From positions 1 to 20,768 of the forward strand of contig DATCIR010000246.1 in NCBI GenBank assembly GCA_036507695.1: 20,768 nt of DNA, read 5' to 3'. Source of the stretch: JAKEGK01 sp036507695 (GTDB lineage Bacteria > Pseudomonadota > Gammaproteobacteria > SZUA-152). The notes beneath the pieces are model-generated. The model did no database searches. It was not told where the DNA came from and saw only the letters and a list, made by a program, of their open reading frames with translations. The position numbers and the translations under genes are program-made. Positions 1 through 7,913 of the stretch are shown here, piece after piece; the stretch's first letter is position 1, and each line of letters starts with the position of its first letter.

Positions 1-1
1 A

Positions 2-379
2 TCCGCCGGGCGGGAAGCCAGCGAAGGCGCAGTGACAGGCGTTATTACCGGCATCTTCAAGGCGCCGTTTAAAATAGTCGGCAATATCGGGAAAACACTT
101 GGTTTTACCGGCGCGGAAATGCAAGGCTTAACCGACGAGGATCTGCAAATATTGCAAGAGGCCAGCAGAAATTTGGCATCAGCTAAGGTTAACGAATCAA
201 AGGAGTGGGATAATCCCGATACAGGCACCCATGGTACGGTTATTTTGTTGGATGTCTATCAAAAAGACCGTAAGGAATGCCGCAAGGCCCGTTTTGAGAT
301 CTGGAAAAAGGGTAAATCTAAAATTGTAAAAGAGGCGGGTTTTTGCCAAAATCCGCAAGGCGTCTGGGAGCCAACTTAA
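2..379 (+). CDS. Surface-antigen-like protein (RT0821/Lpp0805 type), 5' truncated
   Basis: The reading frame is open to the left edge of the window, so the true start lies outside it; the GTG at 32 is only the first internal start-like codon. The visible part begins with a Gly/Ala-rich stretch. It ends in a small domain of the form EWDNPDTGTHGTV, then ECRKARFEI, then GFCQNPQGVWEPT. A W-N-P-x-[ST]-G motif followed by C-R and a C-terminal GxC...G-x-W is how I remember the C-terminal module of 17-kDa / RT0821-Lpp0805 surface antigens, which are small lipoproteins. The lipobox would be in the missing part. The gene converges on the outer-membrane barrel gene to its right. Family assignment is by motif recall only; the exact role is unknown. 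Confidence 0.6.
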   Translation, partial: SAGREASEGAVTGVITGIFKAPFKIVGNIGKTLGFTGAEMQGLTDEDLQILQEASRNLASAKVNESKEWDNPDTGTHGTVILLDVYQKDRKECRKARFEIWKKGKSKIVKEAGFCQNPQGVWEPT

Positions 380-438
380 GTAATGCAAAAACCTGGTAAC
401 ACAAAAAACCAAGTAACAAAAAACACCCATAAGCTTCG

Positions 439-461
439 CCGCGCCGCGGGTTGTGGCGCGG
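439..461. terminator. GC-rich hairpin between convergent genes, possible terminator
   Basis: CCGCGCC (439-445) and GGCGCGG (455-461) form a perfect 7-bp stem with a 9-nt loop. It lies between the stop codons of two convergent genes. A T-rich stretch follows on the minus-strand side only after about 15 nt, so it is not a textbook intrinsic terminator. Confidence 0.35.
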
Positions 462-502
462 GCCAGCGGAATTGACCGGTTGCGTCCGCGTTGGTCAGCA
501 CT

Positions 503-1402
503 TTAAAACGGCAAACCAAACACCAGGCGGTAGATATCCAGCCCGTCACCTTTGCGCACCGCCAGTCCCACCCGCGGAATATCAATGTATTTGGTTTTTT
601 TCTTGATCTGCACGCCGAAAGTAAACCCCAGTTCGTTTTGTTTCACGACTTCTACCGAGCGGTCGCCGGGAAACAAAAACTCCAGGGCATCGAAATACTG
701 AAAATTGGCATAATAAACACTAAAATCAGCCAGGTGTTGTTTGTAAAGCGGGAACTGCGGAAAACGGAAATCCAGGCTGGTTTCAAACGCCCCAAAGTCA
801 CTGCGGCTGCTGTTATCTCTTCTTTCTTGCCTCGCGAATAACAGCCTGTTCCCCAGGGTAAACGTCAGATCATCCAGGGAATGTTCATAATAACTGCGCA
901 TTCCATAGGAATAGATGTTGGATGAATCGCCGTTTGTCAGGTTCTGCGCAATGCCCACGTCAATGAATGGCAGCAGTTGCCAGCGGTCAGTTACCGGATA
1001 TTGAAATTGTATTCCGGGCACAAAGGAAAACGTCGATATGCCGTTTGCAAATTCGTCGTCTATAATATTCCCCAGGTCAAAGTCATAAAATCCCACGGTT
1101 AGTGGCGATGTAAATTTGAGGCCCCAGGTGTTGTCCGCAATGGTATAAAATTGATAGGACAGCGGAATTTGATAAACCTGCACGTCCTGGCCGGCCGCGG
1201 TGTAGACGCCACTGCCCAGGTAAGTGGCGAAACCATAGTTGACATCTTCCAATACCGCTGCATGAATTTTGCTGATTGAAAAAATGCTTGGAAGAAAAGC
1301 GGCGAAAACGATTGCCGCATGGCGGAGCAATGGAAAGGATGAGATGGTTAACCAGGTGTATTGCGCCGGTGATCTGAACAATTTGGAAATGTCCCGCTCC
1401 AA
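503..1402 (-). CDS. Predicted outer-membrane beta-barrel protein
   Basis: About 299 residues. After an N-terminal hydrophobic stretch (roughly residues 24-49, ending SKIHAA) come alternating aromatic/hydrophobic strands typical of a transmembrane barrel, such as YQIPLSYQFYTI, WGLKFTSPLTVGFYDF and DFSVYYANFQYF. The protein ends in RLVFGLPF; a terminal Phe is the classic signal read by the BAM complex. The strand pattern and length fit 'solitary' outer-membrane barrel proteins (autotransporter-like barrels with no passenger). No porin or enzyme motif is visible. The start is unclear: an in-frame stop lies directly upstream, and only TTG codons (1402, 1381, 1330) are available before the signal peptide. 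Confidence is good that it is an exported barrel, low for the start and for any substrate. Confidence 0.75.
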   Translation of the reverse strand: MERDISKLFRSPAQYTWLTISSFPLLRHAAIVFAAFLPSIFSISKIHAAVLEDVNYGFATYLGSGVYTAAGQDVQVYQIPLSYQFYTIADNTWGLKFTSPLTVGFYDFDLGNIIDDEFANGISTFSFVPGIQFQYPVTDRWQLLPFIDVGIAQNLTNGDSSNIYSYGMRSYYEHSLDDLTFTLGNRLLFARQERRDNSSRSDFGAFETSLDFRFPQFPLYKQHLADFSVYYANFQYFDALEFLFPGDRSVEVVKQNELGFTFGVQIKKKTKYIDIPRVGLAVRKGDGLDIYRLVFGLPF

Positions 1403-1448
1403 CTAAAGGATGAAATTAAGTCATGCCACCGCAATCGAGTGCCACTGT

Positions 1449-2369
1449 ATGCAATTAACAGAACTGCGCTTCAAACCACTGACGTGTTTATTGCTCAGTG
1501 TTTTTGCCGCTTGCTTTAGCCAGTCCATTATTGCGCTGGAATTACTGGATGACCAGCGAAACATCAACTATACAAAACTTAGCTATGAAGCATCAAAATT
1601 TCTATTAACATTCGGCACGGATATTACCCTAACTAAACAGCCGCTCTCCAAAGCCATCGATGGACTTGTTACACCGAAGGCTGACAATGCGTTGGTTCCG
1701 GAATCCGGTTTCATATTCATGGTTGTCACGGATTCCACGATCTTTGGCAAGCATACTACTTATACTTCGTGGTTCAGCGAAAACGCCGCGGTTTTGCAAA
1801 AAATGAAAGAGCTTCGGGGCAAAAAAAATAATGCGAAGCTGTTCCGTTTTACGCAGAACGGCAAGTATGATTTTCGCAAGGATTTTAACGACAAAAATTA
1901 TGTGATTAACCTGGGCGAGGTGAAAAACTGGGGCAATAGTTTCGGCGCTTATCCCGCCGCGGTCAAGAACGAGCAGGTTGTCTCCGAATCAAGCGCGCTG
2001 CTTTATCTCGTCGGTCAGTTGAAGTTACAAAATCCCGGTGATGAAGCAAACCTGGTTTTGTATTCGAGCGATCAATTGATTAATACCAAACTGACCGTTC
2101 AGGAAAAAATCCGGTTGGACACTGATTTTCAAATTGTTTCCAAGGGCGGAAAGCAGCGGTTCAATGGTCAGCGCGACGTTGTCAAAATCGCGGTTAAAGC
2201 CGTCGACAGCCAGGGCAGACCGGTGAAAGATCTTCAGGTTATGGGTTTAGAGGGTGATGTCACCATGTACGTAGACGAAGCAACCCGGCTGTTGCTGCAA
2301 TTGTCCGGCGAGGTTGAAGTGGCCGGAAAAGTAAATATTAAACTCAAGCAAGCCGTAAAAGCGGACTAG
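1449..2369 (+). CDS. Exported protein of unknown function
   Basis: I do not recognise the family. From the ATG at 1449 the N-terminus reads MQLTELRFKPLTCLLLSVFAACFSQSIIA, in two parts a basic-polar head and a hydrophobic core, so a Sec signal peptide is likely with cleavage near SIIA-LE. The frame also has an ATG at 1410, which would add 13 residues before the signal; I prefer 1449 because it gives a normal signal-peptide length, though neither start has a strong ribosome site. The mature part is soluble-looking, Lys-rich, with no membrane segments. The C-terminal half (about residues 200-306) has beta-rich, lipoprotein-like segments (KIAVKAVDSQGRPV, LLLQLSGEVEVAGKVNIKL), compatible with a periplasmic beta domain. 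It diverges from the barrel gene on the left. Confidence 0.6.
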   Translation: MQLTELRFKPLTCLLLSVFAACFSQSIIALELLDDQRNINYTKLSYEASKFLLTFGTDITLTKQPLSKAIDGLVTPKADNALVPESGFIFMVVTDSTIFGKHTTYTSWFSENAAVLQKMKELRGKKNNAKLFRFTQNGKYDFRKDFNDKNYVINLGEVKNWGNSFGAYPAAVKNEQVVSESSALLYLVGQLKLQNPGDEANLVLYSSDQLINTKLTVQEKIRLDTDFQIVSKGGKQRFNGQRDVVKIAVKAVDSQGRPVKDLQVMGLEGDVTMYVDEATRLLLQLSGEVEVAGKVNIKLKQAVKAD

Positions 2370-2413
2370 CGTGACGCGGGGAAGCTCCGGTTTTAAAATC
2401 GGGGATGTGTACT

Positions 2414-2477
2414 TGTTTGGACAAACAACGAGGTACGTTGTTGACTGGTTGTTGGCTTGATACGCATGGGCGCCCAT
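2414..2477. repeat. Cluster of perfect short dyads between two genes
   Basis: Three dyads occur in 64 bp: TGTTTG-GA-CAAACA (2414-2427), AACAACG-AGGTA-CGTTGTT (2424-2442) and the perfect palindrome ATGGGCGCCCAT (2466-2477). The first two share bases and could form alternative hairpins. They sit between the stop at 2369 and the GTG at 2503. They may act as a terminator for the left gene or as a regulatory site for the right one; there is no T-tract. Confidence 0.4.
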
Positions 2478-2502
2478 CGGCACTACGGTGCAGGTGTCTT
2501 AG

Positions 2503-3054
2503 GTGACTAAGACTAAACGTAATTACGTAATTGCCGTGCTGGCGGCCGTATCTGTTACTGTGGCCGCATATATTATCTTGCTGCAGCGGAGCGAGCGCTT
2601 CCATGAAGTATCTCTAGAATCCGGCACTGAGTTATTTTCCATCGATCCTGCCGACATAAAAACATTTAAATTTGATACGCAGGCGTTCCTCTTGCTGGCA
2701 AATCGGCGGGAAAAGGGTAAGAACGGATTCGATATCGAAATATCACGCAAGAATGGCCACCCGGTGGAGCAATGTCAGGGCGGCGGCGTATTTATATCCC
2801 TATTGAACACGTTTGCAACGATCAAAGCTATGCAGTCCTCCGAAGCAGTTACTAATTCAGAACAATACACGATAAGTATTGGAACAGTACTGATTGGTGA
2901 TTATTCGGCTTTAGAACCTTCACAGTGGCGGTTTATGGCCTCAAGCGATAAAGCCACCGTGGTTGCCAATGACGGCATGCAGATGTTTATTGTAAATGTG
3001 CCTTATAGCGCTTTTCAAACCTTAATTGAGGGTTGTACTCGTTTATCACTGTAA
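2503..3054 (+). CDS. Small membrane-anchored protein of unknown function
   Basis: 183 residues starting at a GTG with only a weak ribosome site. Residues about 8-27 (YVIAVLAAVSVTVAAYIILL) form a single N-terminal membrane segment after a basic head (TKTKR), so the rest should face the periplasm. The soluble part contains FSIDPADIKTFKFDTQAFLLL followed by a Lys/Arg-rich loop and two cysteines (about residues 88 and 178) that could form a disulfide. I do not recognise the family. The region LFSIDPADIKTFKF recalls the beginning of DUF4340-type periplasmic repeats, but that is a weak impression. The gene lies 133 bp after another exported protein of unknown function and may share its transcript. 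Confidence 0.5.
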   Translation: MTKTKRNYVIAVLAAVSVTVAAYIILLQRSERFHEVSLESGTELFSIDPADIKTFKFDTQAFLLLANRREKGKNGFDIEISRKNGHPVEQCQGGGVFISLLNTFATIKAMQSSEAVTNSEQYTISIGTVLIGDYSALEPSQWRFMASSDKATVVANDGMQMFIVNVPYSAFQTLIEGCTRLSL

Positions 3055-3428
3055 CCGGTATCGCCGGAATTAAATGGTATCAGAGCAAGCGGCCCGGATG
3101 AAATGAAACGGAATCTGGAAAAGAATTTATCCTGCGAGTAGAAGCAGGGTGCGCACCGCGCACCAACAACGCAGAACGCAGAACGCAGAACTGCTAGTAG
3201 GATGTGCTGAGCTCAGCGAAGCGCATCGGCCGCGTAGTGCAAGATATATCTCGAACCATGCGCTTTGCACTCGAAACATATGCCTGGCGTTGTTGGCGAA
3301 TTTTCATTCCAGGCGCAATCTATCGCGCACATCATTGTGCTCGCAACTCGCGCCTTCACACCGGCCATCCTTGACCCATCGCGGCACTAGCACAGCATGT
3401 AAATCGCCCCTGCACTCGGCAGCGCATC
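3055..3428. other. Gene-free repeat region, 374 bp
   Basis: No convincing gene. A 96-codon open frame at 3149-3439 is composed of repeat sequence and has the composition of a non-coding frame. The interval holds a perfect 7-bp hairpin GGTGCGC-ACC-GCGCACC (3148-3164), a tandem GCAGAAC repeat and an inverted-repeat element, each described separately. It marks the change from moderate to high GC. Confidence 0.6.
3171..3191. repeat. Three perfect tandem copies of GCAGAAC
   Basis: GCAGAAC is repeated three times without mismatch, just right of the 3148-3164 hairpin and just left of the 3197 inverted-repeat element. A simple repeat; no function can be assigned. Confidence 0.7.
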
Positions 3429-3432
3429 CTAC
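3197..3432. repeat. Inverted-repeat element, 236 bp, with GTAGGATGyGCTG ends
   Basis: The left end GTAGGATGTGCTG (3197-3209) is the reverse complement of the right end CAGCGCATCCTAC (3420-3432) with one mismatch. The left end also forms an internal hairpin, GATGTGCT (3201-3208) with AGCGCATC (3220-3227). The GTAGGATGCGCTGAG...CGCATC core resembles dispersed palindromic repeats seen in many proteobacteria. No transposase is inside. The right end supplies the TAG stop (3429-3431, minus strand) of the large regulator gene. It could be a MITE or simply two copies of a REP-like unit in opposite orientation; I see no clear target duplication. Confidence 0.5.
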
Positions 3433-6400
3433 GGACTGAGACGCGCCTCGAGCCCCGAGGACTCCAGACTCTTCTCGATGGTTTGTGCTATCGCGCGCGC
3501 CTCGCGGCCGTGATGTTGCGCGGTGTCGTGCTGACCCAGTGCGCTAAACAGGCGGGCCAGCGCGGCTTGTGTGTCCATCTGCAACCGCACACGGCCAACG
3601 TGCTCCGCAATCGCCGCGGCGCCGGACAACTCGGTTTGCGCCGCCACGTAATCCTGCTCTGCCAAAAGTGCTTCACCGCGCCAACGCCGCGCGGCCGCTT
3701 CAAGTTCGCGCAGGCCGTTTGATTCGGCGACCGTAAGCAACTCGTCACCATACGCGCGGCAGCGGCCCGCGTCGCCCGCCGCAAGCGCCATCTCCGCCAA
3801 GCCGTCAAGACACCGCACCGTCATATAGCGCTCCGACGCGCGGCGTGTTTGTTCGAGCGTAGTCTGCAGCGCACGCGTGTCAACCGCTTGCCCGAGCCGC
3901 GACCTTGCGACGGCAAGGTGAGTGTCGATCGCCGCGCGCCAGAACAGGATGCCGGTGTCGCGGCCGAGCGCGAGTCCGCGTTCCAGGTGCTCTATCACCA
4001 GCTCATTCAGGCCGACGTCGAGCAAGAGATGGCCGATGCAATCGTAGGCGATGAGTTGATAGCGCACCTGCTTGAGACTCTCGAGCCAGTGCAAGGTCTT
4101 TTGCATGCCGGTCCAGGCTTCGCCGTACTGGCCCGTGCAGGCCCGGACATGATCGAGACCGAGCAATGTGGGTCCAATGTGCCACTGCAAGTCCGCGGCG
4201 CGCGCGATGCTGAGCGCCGCCTCGAAGTTTTCCAGGGCGCGCGGGTAGTCGCCGAGCCCCCTGGCGCCAACGCAGGCGTGGCCGATCATCATCAGGTTTT
4301 CGGACTCGTAACTCTTGTCACCGATGCCGCGGGCAAGTTCCAGCGAGCGGGTGTAACACGCGATGGCCGCAGCGGGTTCCGCGTTCGCAAAATACGCTTC
4401 GCCGCGGCCGTGGTAGGCCTGCACCGCGGCGAGGTCGGTAAAACCCGTGCGCTCGCAGATCTCGACCGCCTGCTGGTGGAATTCGATCGCCTGGCCGTTT
4501 TGCCCGGTACTCCACGCGACGGTGCCAAGATGATAGAGGGTGTCGGCGGCATGGCGTTCGTCGTTCATCGAGCGTGACTCCGTCAGCGCTTCGGTGAGGC
4601 ACAGCGTTGCCGCTTCATATTGGTCCGCGCGCCGGTAGGCCATGCCCAACTGGATCAACGCATCACGCGTTTTGGCCCGTTCCCCACGCGCGCGCAACAC
4701 ATCAATGACGCGGCGCATGTCGTCGACGGCGCCTTGTGTTTGTCCGGCCAGTGCACGCGCCGCCCCGCGCTGTTGGTAGATGGCGAGGCGTTGTTGCGCG
4801 TCCAGCGATTCCGGGTGTGACTCGGACAACGCGACCGCGCGATCCAGCCAGTGCAAGGCATCGCGCATCGCGAACAGCGTCTGGGAATGTTCAGCGGCGA
4901 GGACCAGGTGCTGAAGCGCCTTCGCCCAGACGTGTGCGCGCTCATAGTGCTCAGCCAGCTGGGCGTCGCGATCGCGCGTTGCGTCTCCGGCGAGACGTTC
5001 CAGCGCTTCCGCCACCGCGCGGTGCAGTGATCGGCGCCGTGCCCCGCCGATGTCACGATAGACCACCTCGCGAATTTTGTCGTGACTGAAGTCGTAGACG
5101 CCGCCCTCGGATTCCTCGCGCAGCAAACGGCGCTTGACGAGTTCCTCGACCGCATCGAGCAGTTGTGCCTCAGGTTCGCGGATGACGTCGAGCAGGGTAT
5201 CGAAGTCAAAGCGCCGGCCGAGCACCGCCGCGGTATCGAGCAGCGACCGGCTCGCCTTGGGTACATGCGAGAGCCGCACGCGCACGGCGGCGCGCAAGGC
5301 GTCGGGTAACAATCCCGGTACGCCGCCCGCGCGCTGATCCAGCTGCGTCTCGCCCTCGCTCAAGGATTGCAGGATCGACATTAAGAAAAACGGATTGCCT
5401 TCGGTTTCGCGATGCAGGCGTTCGGCCAGTCCGGGTGCGCCAAGTTTCGTATCAGCGAGCGCTGCGACAAGACGCTCGGTATCGGCATAATCCAGCCGGG
5501 CGAGCGGCACCCGGCGCGCGTCGGTGTCGCGGCGCAAGCTCTCGGTTAGTTGCGCAAAACGCTCGTCACTGCCGACGGCTTCGTCACGATAGGTATAGAT
5601 CACGAGCACCGCACGTTGCGCGGCGTGGCGCGCGAGGTAATGTAATACTTGCGCGCTGGCGTCGTCGGCCCATTGGATGTCGTCCACCATGAAAACAATC
5701 GGCTGGCCGCCTCTCAATGCCTCGAGGAGTTGGTCCATGGCGCGGGACAGGCGCGCCTTTCGCGCCTCCGGAAAATCGTTGGACAGCTGCGGCAGGTCCG
5801 GAAAACGCTCGCCGATCTCCGGGATCAGCACGGCGAGTTCGGCGAGCGACACGGGTGGCAAACTGCGCAACGCCGCGGCCGGTATACGATCGAGCGCGCA
5901 CGTGACGAGGTCGATTACGGGCTGATACGGCATCGCGCGTTCGATCTCGTAGCAATTCGTCGCGAGCGTTGGCAAGTCCTGGGCGTGTGCGTAGTGCGCG
6001 ACCTCACGCAGTAAACGGCTTTTGCCGATTCCCGGCTCGCCTTCGATCAGCACGGTGTATCCGGCGCCGGTGGTGAGCCGGGCGATAAGTCCGATCAGCA
6101 GGCCGTATTCGTTAATTCGCCCGACAAAAGGCGTGGCATCGCTGGTGGCGCCCAGGGCCGGACCGGGCGTGGAATGAATCGATGCGGTGGGCGCGCCGGT
6201 ATTGACCGGTGCGGGATTAAGCCGCAATCGGTTGGTGGCGTGCTGCGCACGCGCCGCGTCAAGGAAAGCGCGCCGCTCCTCCTCGGGAATGGCGAGCGCC
6301 GTGGTGAGCCGTTCAGCCAGACGGCGCGAGGGACGGCGCTCATCGGCTTCGATCTTGCGGATGGTAAAACCCGAGCAGCTAACCCGCTGGGCGAGCGCCT

Positions 6401-6470
6401 CCTGGGTGAGATCCAGGGCTTTGCGCCGCCGCCGCAACCAGTAGCCAAACGAATCTGTCCGGTCCTGCAC
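3429..6470 (-). CDS. XRE-family HTH / STAND ATPase / TPR transcriptional regulator
   Basis: About 1013 residues from the preferred start. Residues about 7-69 are an XRE-type helix-turn-helix (FGYWLRRRRKALDLTQEALA, then TIRKIEADERRPS). A P-loop follows: Walker A GEPGIGKS (about 144-151), Walker B IVFMVDDIQWAD (about 258-269), then GNPFFL (about 358) and FSHDKIREVVY (about 461), as in MalT-like and adenylate-cyclase-associated AAA_16/STAND modules. The rest to the C-terminus is TPR-like helical repeats, for example LGTVAWSTGQNGQAIEFHQ. This is a signal-integrating DNA-binding ATPase. I chose GTG 6470 because GGAGGG precedes it by 9 nt and homologues usually begin just before FGYWL; ATG 6566 (behind GAGGGTG) would add a 32-residue tail with rare codons. 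It diverges from the methyltransferase operon, which it probably controls. Its stop lies inside a repeat. Confidence 0.88.
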   Translation of the reverse strand: MQDRTDSFGYWLRRRRKALDLTQEALAQRVSCSGFTIRKIEADERRPSRRLAERLTTALAIPEEERRAFLDAARAQHATNRLRLNPAPVNTGAPTASIHSTPGPALGATSDATPFVGRINEYGLLIGLIARLTTGAGYTVLIEGEPGIGKSRLLREVAHYAHAQDLPTLATNCYEIERAMPYQPVIDLVTCALDRIPAAALRSLPPVSLAELAVLIPEIGERFPDLPQLSNDFPEARKARLSRAMDQLLEALRGGQPIVFMVDDIQWADDASAQVLHYLARHAAQRAVLVIYTYRDEAVGSDERFAQLTESLRRDTDARRVPLARLDYADTERLVAALADTKLGAPGLAERLHRETEGNPFFLMSILQSLSEGETQLDQRAGGVPGLLPDALRAAVRVRLSHVPKASRSLLDTAAVLGRRFDFDTLLDVIREPEAQLLDAVEELVKRRLLREESEGGVYDFSHDKIREVVYRDIGGARRRSLHRAVAEALERLAGDATRDRDAQLAEHYERAHVWAKALQHLVLAAEHSQTLFAMRDALHWLDRAVALSESHPESLDAQQRLAIYQQRGAARALAGQTQGAVDDMRRVIDVLRARGERAKTRDALIQLGMAYRRADQYEAATLCLTEALTESRSMNDERHAADTLYHLGTVAWSTGQNGQAIEFHQQAVEICERTGFTDLAAVQAYHGRGEAYFANAEPAAAIACYTRSLELARGIGDKSYESENLMMIGHACVGARGLGDYPRALENFEAALSIARAADLQWHIGPTLLGLDHVRACTGQYGEAWTGMQKTLHWLESLKQVRYQLIAYDCIGHLLLDVGLNELVIEHLERGLALGRDTGILFWRAAIDTHLAVARSRLGQAVDTRALQTTLEQTRRASERYMTVRCLDGLAEMALAAGDAGRCRAYGDELLTVAESNGLRELEAAARRWRGEALLAEQDYVAAQTELSGAAAIAEHVGRVRLQMDTQAALARLFSALGQHDTAQHHGREARAIAQTIEKSLESSGLEARLSP

Positions 6471-6690
6471 GCCGTCCGACCCTCCAATTAGTATCCGACG
6501 CTTGAGTCTAGCAGGTTCGTCCGCGATTTTGTCCCGCTTTTTGTCCCGCTTTGGGGGACCCCTCATGTTCACCCTCGGTGTCAAATAGTCGTGTCGATAG
6601 CCAATACCGGACCCGGATCCGGCGGCGCGCAACAGGACCGCGTCGCCACAGCCTGCAAAGTCCTGATCAACTTTATTAAGGAGAAATGCC
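6471..6690. promoter_or_regulatory. Divergent control region of the GC-rich cassette
   Basis: About 220 bp between the regulator's preferred GTG and the methyltransferase ATG. It contains two perfect back-to-back 12-bp repeats TTTTGTCCCGCT (6527-6538 and 6539-6550), a degenerate direct repeat GTGTC(A)AATAG / GTGTCGATAG near 6572-6596, and the palindrome CCGGATCCGG (6613-6622). A strong ribosome site, AAGGAG, precedes the ATG at 6691. No clear sigma-70 promoter is visible. The tandem repeats are candidate operators; if the regulator instead starts at 6566 they would be coding (KRDK repeated). Confidence 0.45.
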
Positions 6691-7524
6691 ATGTCAGCCT
6701 TTATTTCCGCTTCCACGCCTGCCGTTGACCTTGCGGCCCTGAAGAACAAACAGCACCTGGCCTGGTCGGCCGGCGACTATGCCGTGGTCGGCACCACGTT
6801 GCAGATTGTCGGTGAGTCGCTTTGCGAAGCGCTCGACCTGCGCGCCGGCGAGCGCGTGCTCGATGTCGCCGCCGGCAATGGCAATGCGACACTGGCCGCC
6901 GCGCGCCGCTGGTGCGATGTCGTTTCGACTGATTACGTTCCGGCGTTACTTGAACGCGGGCGCGCCCGGGCGGGCGCCGAAGGCCTGCCGGTGAAGTTCG
7001 AGCCGGCGGACGCCGAGAACCTGCCCTACCAAGACCATAGTTTCGATGTGGTGTTGTCCACCTTCGGCGTGATGTTCACGCCCGACCAGGACCGGGCCGC
7101 GGCGGAAATGGCGCGCGCTTGCAAACCTGGCGGCCGCATTGGCCTCGCGAACTGGACCCCGGCGAGTTTTATCGGTGAACTCTTCAAGCTGATGGGCAAG
7201 TACCTGCCGCCGGCCGCCGGCGTGAAGTCGCCCGCGCTGTGGGGCACTGAAGCACGGCTGCACGAGCTCTTTGGCGAACGGCTCGACTCGATCGCGGTCG
7301 AGCGCAGGAGCTTCGTGTTCCGTTACCACAGCGCGGCGCATTGGCTGGAAGTGTTCCGCACTTTCTATGGCCCGATGCACAAGTCATTCGGGGCGCTCGA
7401 CGCCGCGAAGCAGGAACAACTCGCCGCCGACCTGATCGCCTTGGCTGAGAGGTTCAATCGCGCAACCGATGGCACGCTGGTAGCCCCGAGCGAATACCTC
7501 GAAGTCGTCATCAAATGCAAATAA
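6691..7524 (+). CDS. Class I SAM-dependent methyltransferase
   Basis: 277 residues starting at an ATG behind AAGGAG. Motif I of the Rossmann methyltransferase fold is VLDVAAGNGN (residues 56-65). The acidic end of beta-2 is STDY (D81). Then PADAENLPYQDHSFDVVLSTFGVMF (about 105-129) carries the motif II region, and RACKPGGRIGLANWTP (142-157) is the post-II/III strand. This is the UbiE-like Methyltransf_11/25 pattern. The substrate cannot be read from sequence; family members act on small molecules, lipids or quinones. The N-terminal lead (KNKQHLAWSAGDYAVVGTTLQ) is common in a widespread uncharacterised subgroup. It is the first gene of a rightward series, 26 bp before the truncated hemoglobin gene, and faces away from the large regulator. 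Confidence 0.88.
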   Translation: MSAFISASTPAVDLAALKNKQHLAWSAGDYAVVGTTLQIVGESLCEALDLRAGERVLDVAAGNGNATLAAARRWCDVVSTDYVPALLERGRARAGAEGLPVKFEPADAENLPYQDHSFDVVLSTFGVMFTPDQDRAAAEMARACKPGGRIGLANWTPASFIGELFKLMGKYLPPAAGVKSPALWGTEARLHELFGERLDSIAVERRSFVFRYHSAAHWLEVFRTFYGPMHKSFGALDAAKQEQLAADLIALAERFNRATDGTLVAPSEYLEVVIKCK

Positions 7525-7550
7525 TCAAACCTTGAACAGGAGTAAACACT

Positions 7551-7913
7551 ATGACTACTACGATCTATGAACGCCTGGGCGGCGCCAATGGCATTGCCAG
7601 AATGGTGGACGATATCATGGCCGCGCATCTGGTAAATCCAATCGTGAAGACCCGTTTCGAGAACATCCAGGATCTGGATCGCGCGAAGCAGCTGGCCCGC
7701 GAGTTCTTCTGCGCCGGCGCCGGTGGTCCGGAAACCTACACCGGCAAGGACATGCTCACCGCGCACAAGGGTATGAACATCAGTGAACAGGAGTACCTGG
7801 CGGTGACTGACGATATTGTCGGTGCAATGGTGAAACAGGGCGTGAGCGAGGAGACAAGGAAGGATGTGATTGCCATTCTCTATTCGCTCAAGGACCAGAT
7901 CATTCGCGTATGA
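7551..7913 (+). CDS. Group 1 truncated hemoglobin
   Basis: 120 residues behind a good AGGAG. YERLGG at residues 6-11 is the N-terminal trHb signature. GGPETYTGKDMLTAHKGMNI (58-77) holds the E-F region and the proximal heme ligand His72; Phe36 is at the CD1 position. Truncated hemoglobins bind heme and handle O2 or NO in the cytoplasm. Aligned by eye to mycobacterial HbN without gaps, the B10 Tyr is replaced by Met23 and the E11 Gln by Ala49, so the distal pocket lacks the usual hydrogen-bonding pair. His26 in AAHLVNP is a possible alternative polar residue. The gene is 26 bp after the methyltransferase and is followed by a small HMA-fold gene, so co-transcription is likely. A role in NO or O2 chemistry with the downstream thiol enzyme is an inference. 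Confidence 0.9.
   Translation: MTTTIYERLGGANGIARMVDDIMAAHLVNPIVKTRFENIQDLDRAKQLAREFFCAGAGGPETYTGKDMLTAHKGMNISEQEYLAVTDDIVGAMVKQGVSEETRKDVIAILYSLKDQIIRV

Noticed and set aside
3148..3191. Hairpin plus tandem GCAGAAC as a CRISPR-like array
   Set aside because: Units are 7 bp with no spacers, and there are no cas genes in the window.
3149..3439. 96-codon plus-strand open frame as a gene
   Set aside because: It lies entirely in repeat sequence, overlaps the inverted-repeat element, has no ribosome site and its product looks random.
3849..4577. 242-codon plus-strand open frame opposite the regulator
   Set aside because: It is antisense to the TPR region of a well-supported gene; long shadow frames are expected in high-GC DNA.
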